Source: an uncultured Anaerotruncus sp.
GTDB taxonomy: Bacteria > Bacillota > Clostridia > Oscillospirales > Ruminococcaceae
Length of the DNA: 23,059 nucleotides
Direction: 5' to 3'
NCBI GenBank assembly: GCA_910586875.1
Contig: CAJUJI010000017.1
Coordinates: 1-23,059 of the forward strand
Translations under genes and position numbers: made by a program
The notes under the pieces: model-generated
The model's database searches: none
The model's input: the letters and a program-made list of their open reading frames with translations, nothing else
What the model was told of the DNA's origin: nothing
Shown: positions 6,040-13,422 of the stretch, piece by piece
Numbering within the stretch: position 1 is the first letter of the stretch
How the letters are laid out: each line of letters starts with the position of its first letter

Positions 6040-6068
6040 TCAGATAGTGAAGGCTATCTGATTTTTTG
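6040..6068 (+). terminator. Intrinsic terminator near the left attachment site
   Basis: TCAGATAG (6040-6047) pairs with CTATCTGA (6054-6061) around 6 nt, followed by TTTTTTG on the plus strand. It would stop transcripts entering from the left element. It directly precedes the arm repeats at 6068. Confidence 0.6.
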
Positions 6069-6085
6069 TTGCCATGATGTTGCCA
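6068..6085. repeat. Paired arm-type repeat, left end of the right element
   Basis: GTTGCCA-TGAT-GTTGCCA is two identical 7-mers 4 bp apart, starting 101 bp inside the left att core. It shares spacing and 7-mer with the pair at 22613-22630. Probable integrase arm-binding sites. Confidence 0.65.
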
Positions 6086-6188
6086 GCAGTGTAGCTGCGA
6101 AACTCTATGCAAGAATCATTATACCATACAAAAAGCCGCTCATCAAATTTATTACTACGCTAATCTTGAATACTTTCTACTATCCACT

Positions 6189-6434
6189 TCAAGTATCTAT
6201 CGATTGCTTGTTTTGCTGTTTTGCCCATTCATTAGCCTCTTGCACATGTTTGGGATCTTTATAATACTCACGAATTGAAGGCAATAAAATTCTAGCAAAG
6301 CTCTCAATCTGCCATTCTGACAGTTCAAAATTCTCCAAGTTATATTCTTCAGTATACGTTGTCTCAAAGTTCTCGTCAAAATGTACGACTATCATCGGCA
6401 CTTTTGCTGCTTTAAGCTTTTCTTCAAGTTCCAT
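6189..6434 (-). CDS. Hypothetical acidic protein (81 aa)
   Basis: I do not recognise a family. The ATG at 6434 has a clear GGAGGG 6 nt upstream. The protein is acidic and soluble: an N-terminal segment MELEEKLKAAKVPMIVVHFD suggests a helix followed by a beta strand, then an acidic stretch and a helical C-terminus with SIREYYKDPKHVQEANEWAK. No membrane segment or metal motif is visible. It is the last leftward gene before the left attachment site and follows the restriction operon by about 170 bp, so it could be transcribed with it or alone. Its A+T content is higher than that of hsdR. Confidence 0.6.
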   Translation of the reverse strand: MELEEKLKAAKVPMIVVHFDENFETTYTEEYNLENFELSEWQIESFARILLPSIREYYKDPKHVQEANEWAKQQNKQSIDT

Positions 6435-6605
6435 ATTTCTCCCTCCAAGCTAAAAAAGATATAAATATCTGGCTTTTTAGTTGTCCGGTATGAACTTTCG
6501 AATACTTAAAATAAATGTGATTTAGCATGAGACCAAAGAAGCAATGAAATTTCGCAATACTTTTTGTTGACGGCTACGATATCCGGCTTCAAATGATATA
6601 TAGGC

Positions 6606-7313
6606 TTACTCGCTCATATAATCCAGCATTTGCTGATTCAGTGTTTCCTTTACTACTCGCCACTCCGGAAAAAAGGTATCCATATACTTCTGGAATTGCT
6701 CGTTGTGATTTCGCTCCAGCAGGTGTACCAATTCATGGGTCACAACATAAGCGAGACACTCTGGAGTTTTCTTTGCAAGCTGGAGGTTAATCCAAATTCT
6801 TTTCCGGTCTATATTGCAGGTTCCCCACTTGGTACGCATGTTTTTGACCTTCCACTCATATGCATGGACACCTACAACCTGTTCACATTTTTGAACTACT
6901 TCCGGCAACTTGCTTTTTAGTTGCTCGCGATACCAATCATTCAAAACACGCTCGCGCTGTTCCGGCGTACTTTCTGGTCGGACTTGTAAATTCAAACGCC
7001 CTCCTGTAAGGGATACCTCATTTCTAACATTTGAGTATTGCACATCCAGGCGATAACGCCGCCCCCAGACATAGTAACTCTCTCCGGTCACATACTGTCG
7101 CTTTGTTTGTCGTGCCTGTGCTACGAAGTTCGCACGCTGCTTTTTGATCCAAGAAATTCTGGATACCGCAAACATTCGGATCGCGTCATCCCCAGCAGAG
7201 TGCGGTGCAGTAATTTGGACTTTCCCATCGGGTGGCAGAACGCGAATGTACATATTTTTGATGTTCTTTTTTGTAACGGCAATACTCACGTTGCCGATTT
7301 GCAGTTCATCCAC
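6606..7313 (-). CDS. YgjP/SprT-like zinc metallopeptidase (M48/DUF45 type, 235 aa)
   Basis: The zinc-protease motif HELVH (193-197) and the downstream RNHNEQF segment, whose His203 is the likely third ligand, place it in the YgjP-like (DUF45) group. KNMRTKWGTCNIDRKRIWIN (about 157-176) is the other conserved block. The N-terminal half is a beta-rich domain with WGRRYRLDV. It starts at GTG 7313, sharing one base with the hsdR stop (TAGTG), so translation is probably coupled. Such genes are regular companions of type I restriction loci, directly after hsdR. Their substrate is unknown; turnover of HsdR or cleavage of protein blocked on DNA are only hypotheses. The active site looks intact. Confidence 0.88.
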   Translation of the reverse strand: MDELQIGNVSIAVTKKNIKNMYIRVLPPDGKVQITAPHSAGDDAIRMFAVSRISWIKKQRANFVAQARQTKRQYVTGESYYVWGRRYRLDVQYSNVRNEVSLTGGRLNLQVRPESTPEQRERVLNDWYREQLKSKLPEVVQKCEQVVGVHAYEWKVKNMRTKWGTCNIDRKRIWINLQLAKKTPECLAYVVTHELVHLLERNHNEQFQKYMDTFFPEWRVVKETLNQQMLDYMSE

Positions 7314-10300
7314 TAAAATTCACTCTGCTCCTTTACCAATGCAATCAACTGATCGGCTTCCTGGTCATCTTTTACGACAGCACGAATAGCACGCCAGATT
7401 TTACGCTCTTTGATTTTGCTTCCCCGGAAATTGTCCTGTTTGCTGGACATGACAGCGTTATATATCTGATTGGCCACAACCGTATCCCCGTTAAGATGGT
7501 CATAAAAGGCTCGCTTGGCGGCACTCTCCCGGATTTCCGGAGGATATTCTGTGCCACTTTCCGGCTTATGTACCTTCCTTGCCAGTTCCACAATCTGACG
7601 CAGATACTCCTCGTAGTTGATTACGTCATTTTTTCGTTTTTCAATCAACTCACGAAGGAGCGCAGACATCTTCTCGTAGTATTTGGGGTTACTTTGGGTT
7701 CTTTCAACAATTTCCTTGCCAATATTGTTTTCAATAGTCTCTGCAACTGCTTCCTGCTCTTTGGGTGTAGAGGCAGGCATATCCTTTAGCGCGGAAATCC
7801 CATTGTCTACTAGCAGCTCGACAAGTGTTGCTCCTCCAAAGGAGGTTAACACACGACTGGGATCAGCCGACAAATAGGTATCGATTAAATGGCGCATGTC
7901 CGGATCATATTTCTTCAAATCCACATAGTCACCGCTGGCCAGACGCACATCGTCACGCACCTTAATGTAGTAGGTAACGTCTCTCTCCAGCGCCTTAATC
8001 TGTTCCACAGTATAGTGGTACTTTTCCGGCAATTCACCCGATACTTCACCAAAAGCACGAAGAGCTGTCGCTGACAGATTGTAAAGCTGTTCCCGCTTGG
8101 GCATATTCTCTTCCAATTCATCCAAGTCAAAGGATTCGGTGTTGGCACCGCAGAAATAATGGTAGTAGTCTACCATATCTTTAGGCGGTGCCACAGGCTC
8201 GCACAGTGCGCGCAGAGCTTCCAGCGAATCCTCCAGCTGTTCCTTGGCCTTGTCCAAACGGTCTGTCAGCAGGCCGGAGACATCTTCCTTATCGTAGCAG
8301 TCAAATGCTTCGGAGGTATAGTCTGCAACCGCATTTTCCAAGGATCGAAACAGGTCTTTGTAGTCAATAATATACCCAAATTCCTTATCTTCACCATCCA
8401 AACGATTGACGCGGCAGATTGCCTGGAACAAGCCATGGTCTCGCATGGACTTATCAATATACAGGTAAGTGGCAGGCGGAGCATCAAAGCCTGTCAGCAA
8501 CTTATCCACCACGATCAGCAGTTTCATCTGTTCCGGCTGCTTGATAAACTTTTCCTTGACCTCTTTTTCAAATGCCTTCGAGTCTTTCCCACCCAGCATC
8601 TTCATGTAGATCTCGTATTGCTCCACAGCCTCGGTCTCACCATCATCACCTACGGTTTCAGTGCGAATATCACCCACCGCTGGTTCGTAAGAAGTCACGA
8701 TGGCGCACTTGCCCTTCAGCTCGGTCTCCTGGAACAATTCATAGAATTTGCACGCCTGATAGATACTACCAGCCACCAGCATGGCATTACCCCGCCCATC
8801 GTGCAGGCGCGGTTTTGTCTCCATATCAAAAACAATATCCGCTACAATCTGTCCCAGGCGAGCTTTGGAACTGAACATCTTTTGCAGATTACCCCAGCGC
8901 TGTTTCAGCTTAGCTTTTGCCACACCGGTCAGCCCGCGCGTTTTTGCCTCAAACCAAGCGTCGATCCGATCCTGCTGGACAACATTCTGCTCTACTTCAC
9001 GAGCCTCATAGCGCAGATCCAAAACCACTTTATCCCGCACTGCTTCATCAAACTTGTAGCGATGGATGTAAGGGCCAAATACCTCCAGACTGGTCTCCTT
9101 ATCCTTTTTCATCAATGGAGTACCGGTGAAGCCGATAAAGGTGGCATTCGGCAAAATGGTTTCCATCGCTTTGTGGAGTTTGCCGGATTGGGTACGGTGG
9201 CATTCATCCACAAAGACATAGAAATCGCCTTTGGGAGAAAAGTTTTCCGGCAGTGAGCGTTTCAGCTCTTCAATAAATCCAGCATAGTCGGTCTCGCCGC
9301 TCTTGCCTCTGGTTTTCTTGCCAAACTTGTGGATCAGGGAGCACATCATGACAGGCGAGGTGTCGTTGATCTTCTGAATCAATTCGCTTCCCCGGCGAAT
9401 ACGGACAATGCTCTCATTGACCCCGGCAAACACCTGCTCGATCTGCACATCCAGCTCGTCCCGGTCGGTGATAATCAGGATACGGCTGTCAGAAATATTT
9501 TCCTTAATCCACTTGCTGAGCCACACCATGGTCAAGGATTTTCCGGAGCCTTGTGTATGCCAGATGATGCCGCCCTCATGCCGCCTTATAAAATCCCGCG
9601 CTGCCATATTGCCGAAGAACTGATTAGGCCGACAGGTCTTTTTCACTCCGCTGTCAAATACGATAAAATTGTGCAGCAACTCTACAAGCCGCTCTTTCCG
9701 GCACAGAGAAATCAGGTTTTTGTCCAGACGCAGGGGATATTTTCCGATTTGAGCGCGTACCGCTACGGAAACCTCATCTTTGGCATTGGAATCTTCTTTC
9801 CAGGAAAGATAATACTTTTCCGGAGTGCCAGTAGTGCCGTAACGTGCCCCTTCCGAATCATTGCCTGCCAGGACAAGCCCAACGGTGGCAAAAAACTGCA
9901 TAATCATATCCGGGCGCTGGTTGGTCAGGTTCTGGCGGATACCCTCCGACATGGAAACGGTGCTGCGCTTCAGCTCTATGACAGCAAAAGCGATACCGTT
10001 GATGTACAGCACAAGATCCGGACGTTTATGCTTGATAGTTACTTCCTCGGCGATGTAAAAGTCATTTTCCAGCGGATTTTCCCAATCCACAAACTGGACG
10101 GTAAGCTTATGCTGGCCGACAGACTCGCTGACCTTGACCCCATAGCGCAGCTTTTTATAAGTCTGCTCGTTCAAACCATAGAGGTTCACCGACTGATCTC
10201 CGGCGGCATCTTGCAGCTCCTTCAAGGCGCGATTGATAAGTACCGGCGAATAGCCCTTGCGGGTCAGAAATTTTGTCAGCAGTTCGGTTTCAATATTGGC

Positions 10301-10405
10301 GTTTTTTCGCTCAGTGAAATCGCCCAGATAGGTGTACCCAAGTTCCTGGACAAATAGTTTTATGACACGCTTCTGCGTTGCTTTTTCCCGTTGGCCAATA
10401 CTCAT
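7313..10405 (-). CDS. hsdR: Type I restriction enzyme, HsdR subunit (1030 aa)
   Basis: The endonuclease and translocase subunit of the HsdR2M2S1 complex, which cuts unmodified DNA far from the recognition site after ATP-driven translocation. The N-terminal PD-(D/E)xK nuclease is seen as RPDLVLYINGIAFAVIELKR, with Asp130 and E144-L-K146. A superfamily 2 motor follows: Walker A TQGSGKS (284-290), motif II DECH (400-403), GFTGTP (about 424) and a second RecA fold with LLTGFDAPPATYLYIDK. The C-terminal ~350 residues form the helical domain that docks on the methylase. Length is normal. The ATG at 10405 has AAGGAGG upstream and overlaps the DUF3800 stop by 4 bp (ATGA). All motifs needed for activity are present. 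Confidence 0.97.
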   Translation of the reverse strand: MSIGQREKATQKRVIKLFVQELGYTYLGDFTERKNANIETELLTKFLTRKGYSPVLINRALKELQDAAGDQSVNLYGLNEQTYKKLRYGVKVSESVGQHKLTVQFVDWENPLENDFYIAEEVTIKHKRPDLVLYINGIAFAVIELKRSTVSMSEGIRQNLTNQRPDMIMQFFATVGLVLAGNDSEGARYGTTGTPEKYYLSWKEDSNAKDEVSVAVRAQIGKYPLRLDKNLISLCRKERLVELLHNFIVFDSGVKKTCRPNQFFGNMAARDFIRRHEGGIIWHTQGSGKSLTMVWLSKWIKENISDSRILIITDRDELDVQIEQVFAGVNESIVRIRRGSELIQKINDTSPVMMCSLIHKFGKKTRGKSGETDYAGFIEELKRSLPENFSPKGDFYVFVDECHRTQSGKLHKAMETILPNATFIGFTGTPLMKKDKETSLEVFGPYIHRYKFDEAVRDKVVLDLRYEAREVEQNVVQQDRIDAWFEAKTRGLTGVAKAKLKQRWGNLQKMFSSKARLGQIVADIVFDMETKPRLHDGRGNAMLVAGSIYQACKFYELFQETELKGKCAIVTSYEPAVGDIRTETVGDDGETEAVEQYEIYMKMLGGKDSKAFEKEVKEKFIKQPEQMKLLIVVDKLLTGFDAPPATYLYIDKSMRDHGLFQAICRVNRLDGEDKEFGYIIDYKDLFRSLENAVADYTSEAFDCYDKEDVSGLLTDRLDKAKEQLEDSLEALRALCEPVAPPKDMVDYYHYFCGANTESFDLDELEENMPKREQLYNLSATALRAFGEVSGELPEKYHYTVEQIKALERDVTYYIKVRDDVRLASGDYVDLKKYDPDMRHLIDTYLSADPSRVLTSFGGATLVELLVDNGISALKDMPASTPKEQEAVAETIENNIGKEIVERTQSNPKYYEKMSALLRELIEKRKNDVINYEEYLRQIVELARKVHKPESGTEYPPEIRESAAKRAFYDHLNGDTVVANQIYNAVMSSKQDNFRGSKIKERKIWRAIRAVVKDDQEADQLIALVKEQSEF

Positions 10406-11568
10406 GGCTTTCCTCCTTCGTTTGAATATAATTCATCGAAGCAAGCTGCATGTCGCGAAAAATCCAACTCAGCAATATTTTGAACAATTGCTTGGTTCCA
10501 ATACTGGTATCTTGGATTAAAAAATAGGTTCTTGCGCATTTCCTTTGGGTATTGGGGATCAAACATATCCATCACACAAAAGGTTAATGCCCAACTTTGG
10601 ATTGGAACAGTAAACTTTATATTTTTTGTTCCTATTTTTTTCAAGAATCGTGCGGACTGCGTTAATATCCATTCATTTTCAGGCGACCACTCTGTTTTTG
10701 TATCCCAGCATCGTACGATAGTATTTATTATTTTACAAAAAATGCTTGCGACATTGTCTGCCAGTTGAATTAGCTCTTCCGCTTTACTATCTGCAAACTT
10801 AACAGTTACATCGAAATGTTTAAGTTCTTGCTTTAGCATTTCATCGATACCTGAAATATTATCATGAACAATATCAATTTTTCTGGTATCACAGTTTCGC
10901 TCAATTTCAATTACTTCCAACAACTCTGAGAGAGCATTAAGATTGATAAGATTAGCAAATTTCCGATTTGAATAACTTCCAAACTTTAGAAATTCCTTTA
11001 CAAATGTTTTTTCAATTCCTCGTTTCTGGATCTCTGAAACAGCCCAAACCAATCCATTTCCAGCCGGGGGAATATGTTGATATGAATAGGTCTTTAAGTA
11101 TTCAAACAGTTCATGCACACTTGTCTCTGTAGCTCGCTTTGTTAGTCTGCAGAATGTTGCAAATAACTCATCTTTTTCTTGCGAAAGGTCACTCACTAGC
11201 GAGTAGTATTCTACCGGGTTTTCTTCTCTTGCTTGTTCTCCCAAAATGGCAAATAGCAAAAGCGATGCCAGATAAAATTTTTTATCGTACAAACATATAG
11301 AAAAATGAATGTTGTCTAGAATATTGTCCAAAAAATATTCTAAAGCATCGTTGTTTTCTTTTGCGAACAGGGAGTTTCCTTTCAGTTCTTTCTCAGTTGC
11401 AAATCGACTCTTAAATGCTGCATATTTCTGACGAAGCAGCTGTTCGCCTTGGCTATCATCAATAACAACAGCTGCCAAACAGAAATGGCGTTGTGTTCCA
11501 TAATTGAGTTTTTCATTTTTATCAAGGATACCACCAGTGTTTCCCGCTTCATCTAGAAATAAACGCAT
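10402..11568 (-). CDS. DUF3800 family protein (388 aa), candidate nuclease
   Basis: LFLDEAGNTG at the N-terminus (Asp6, Glu7) is the family signature. Further acidic positions are at IVHDNISG (Asp236) and FADSKAEELIQLADNVAS (Asp260, Asp271), arranged as in RNase H-like or DEDD-type metal-dependent folds. The biochemical function of DUF3800 is not established, though members are frequent in defence neighbourhoods. The ATG at 11568 has AGGAGG 11 nt upstream. It sits between hsdS and hsdR: 24 bp after hsdS and overlapping hsdR by 4 bp, so it is co-transcribed and probably translationally coupled. It is clearly more A+T-rich than hsdR and hsdM, suggesting separate acquisition. It is most likely an accessory or second effector of the restriction system. 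Confidence 0.85.
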   Translation of the reverse strand: MRLFLDEAGNTGGILDKNEKLNYGTQRHFCLAAVVIDDSQGEQLLRQKYAAFKSRFATEKELKGNSLFAKENNDALEYFLDNILDNIHFSICLYDKKFYLASLLLFAILGEQAREENPVEYYSLVSDLSQEKDELFATFCRLTKRATETSVHELFEYLKTYSYQHIPPAGNGLVWAVSEIQKRGIEKTFVKEFLKFGSYSNRKFANLINLNALSELLEVIEIERNCDTRKIDIVHDNISGIDEMLKQELKHFDVTVKFADSKAEELIQLADNVASIFCKIINTIVRCWDTKTEWSPENEWILTQSARFLKKIGTKNIKFTVPIQSWALTFCVMDMFDPQYPKEMRKNLFFNPRYQYWNQAIVQNIAELDFSRHAACFDELYSNEGGKP

Positions 11569-11592
11569 TTAATGTGTCACCTCCTGTGAATA

Positions 11593-13422
11593 TTAGCTTT
11601 CAAAAAGATCTTGGCACTTTTTTATTGCTCGCTGAATATCCGAATCTCGGAAATAGTTTTTTTTCAGTTTATCTCTCCATTCCTTATTAGAACGAATCAA
11701 ATCTTTAATCGAGGCCACGGAAATTTCCTTACCTTCCCGGCGTAAGTCGCAGATTGCCATATCTACCGTTGCAAAAAGCTCTAGATCATTAACATTTGTG
11801 TACTGGAACTGGGATACCAGCCAATCTATATCTGTTTGTTTCCCCCAGTCCTGCAAATAGTCCAGCGCCCGCTGCATTTGCGCACCTTTTTCAAAACAGC
11901 TGCCCTTTTCGTTTCTTTTGACCAGGATATACTTATTCTTTTGAGCAATTGGCTCACCGCCTTTATAGCGGACTTCATCAGCGTAGGGACCAGCCGCTTT
12001 TTTATGGAAGGCTGAAATATCCGCTTGTTCCTTGCGGCGAACCAAATAGAGCAGTTTCTGAACTTTTTTACGCCCAAGAGGATACTTTTCAGAGTAGAAA
12101 GCATTTACAATTCCTGCAATCATGACTGCATCATCAAAATGCTGATTGTGTGCCTGCTGAGGCTGTTTTTTCTGAACCGCTTGTGTCTGCGGCTTATCTT
12201 TGCCATCTGCATCTACCAGTCGAATCCGTCCGGTGAGCAACTCCTGCATCATGCCCTGCTTGATCTGTTGGTACTTGGCCAGTTTCTTTTCCAGCTGCTC
12301 AATTTCACTGTCCATATCAGAAAGGACTTGAGCGATTGCTTTCTGTTCGGTGACCTCTGGAACGATTATATCGAGTTCAGCCAAATCTTTTTTCGAGATC
12401 TCCAAAAAAGTAGAGCCAATGGCTTTTTCCAGCATATTAGACTTCAAAACATGCACCATATAGTATAGCCACTCATTGCTAATGTTCTGATGAACAACCA
12501 ATGACTTAAAGCCTTGATTAGTGCAAATCGCATTACCTGCAATTCGCACTTCGCCAATCGTAGCTCTGCTACAAAGTAACAATGCACCTTTTGGCAGGAG
12601 TGTTGCTGAACTAGCTTTCAATCCGCTTTCTGTGATTTTGCTCTCGGTAGTGTAAATATACTTTGTTGAACAGCTTGTAATATCTGTCGGCGTACACCAC
12701 AAAATCTTCCCATTCCAAAATTCTGCTATTGAAGTTGACGGTGTTCCTCCATTGACAATATTGCAAATATCACCTAACTGCTGTTTTGACCACTCCTCGG
12801 AAAACCCCGGCAGGCGTTTTTTTCCAGTAAGCAGTTCTTGCATGGCCCCCTGCTTCATGGCCTTCTTTTTCTCAATCAGCTGTTGCAGGGAGGAAATCAG
12901 GCTGTCTATATCAGAAAGGGCTTCGGCAATGGTGGCTTGTTCTTTCGCATCTGGAGGATATACAATATCAAAGGCGTATACCTGCTCCTGTGATAGAGTT
13001 GGAATTGCACCGCCAACTATTACTGCACTAATTTGCTCTTGGATGTTTTTTGAAGCCATAAAATATGCAAATAGTTTCGCATGAATTTTCAGCTTCTTAA
13101 ACACAACAATCTGAGGATTTAATGTCGTCGGCCAAGGAAGCCTGTCAATGTAGGCTGTTTTTCCAAAGGTTGATCCAGTTTTCACAAGAACTACATCGCC
13201 ATCAGTCAATTTAATTTCTGGGGATTCCTCATATTTTTCCCACGAAATATAGGTTGCAGGAGCATACGTCACCTTGCCATCTTTGATATTAGATGGACTT
13301 AGTGAAATGGCTCCAAATCCAGGCTTTACAATATCCTGCTTGGTATAGCCTCTAAACCCTATACGTCCATATATCGTTGCAATATCTTTGATATGAGTTG
13401 ATATCCATTTCTCCTTCACCAT
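11593..13422 (-). CDS. hsdS: HsdS specificity subunit fused to a Panacea/SocA-like domain (609 aa)
   Basis: Residues 1-405 form a normal HsdS: recognition domain 1 (about 1-155), conserved helical spacer (158-205, ending QGAMQELLTGKKRL), recognition domain 2 (208-357) and second spacer (358-405, ending QGMMQELLTGRIRL). It reads the bipartite target for HsdM and HsdR; the target cannot be predicted by eye. A Gln-rich linker (406-427) then leads to ~180 extra residues (428-609) with KKVQKLLYLVRRKEQ, AAGPYADEVRYKGG and AICDLRREGKEI, which resemble the Panacea/SocA (DUF4065) domain known from antitoxins. HsdS proteins usually end near residue 400-450. The ATG at 13422 overlaps the hsdM stop by 7 bp. 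No frameshift separates the parts. The domain assignment is from motif resemblance only. Confidence 0.88.
   Translation of the reverse strand: MVKEKWISTHIKDIATIYGRIGFRGYTKQDIVKPGFGAISLSPSNIKDGKVTYAPATYISWEKYEESPEIKLTDGDVVLVKTGSTFGKTAYIDRLPWPTTLNPQIVVFKKLKIHAKLFAYFMASKNIQEQISAVIVGGAIPTLSQEQVYAFDIVYPPDAKEQATIAEALSDIDSLISSLQQLIEKKKAMKQGAMQELLTGKKRLPGFSEEWSKQQLGDICNIVNGGTPSTSIAEFWNGKILWCTPTDITSCSTKYIYTTESKITESGLKASSATLLPKGALLLCSRATIGEVRIAGNAICTNQGFKSLVVHQNISNEWLYYMVHVLKSNMLEKAIGSTFLEISKKDLAELDIIVPEVTEQKAIAQVLSDMDSEIEQLEKKLAKYQQIKQGMMQELLTGRIRLVDADGKDKPQTQAVQKKQPQQAHNQHFDDAVMIAGIVNAFYSEKYPLGRKKVQKLLYLVRRKEQADISAFHKKAAGPYADEVRYKGGEPIAQKNKYILVKRNEKGSCFEKGAQMQRALDYLQDWGKQTDIDWLVSQFQYTNVNDLELFATVDMAICDLRREGKEISVASIKDLIRSNKEWRDKLKKNYFRDSDIQRAIKKCQDLFES

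Noticed and set aside
5995..6264. Plus-strand frame near the left attachment site.
   Set aside because: It contains the terminator and arm repeats, overlaps the better-supported gene at 6189-6434, and has no ribosome binding site.
8159..10357. Long plus-strand frames opposite hsdR, of about 365 and 342 codons.
   Set aside because: They mirror the hsdR reading frame, lack ribosome binding sites and show no domain. The same holds for the frame opposite the serine recombinase at 4190-5281.
11593..13422. Reading the hsdS tail as a separate gene joined by a sequencing error.
   Set aside because: The frame is continuous through the linker, no internal ATG with a ribosome site marks residue 428, and codon use does not change abruptly there.
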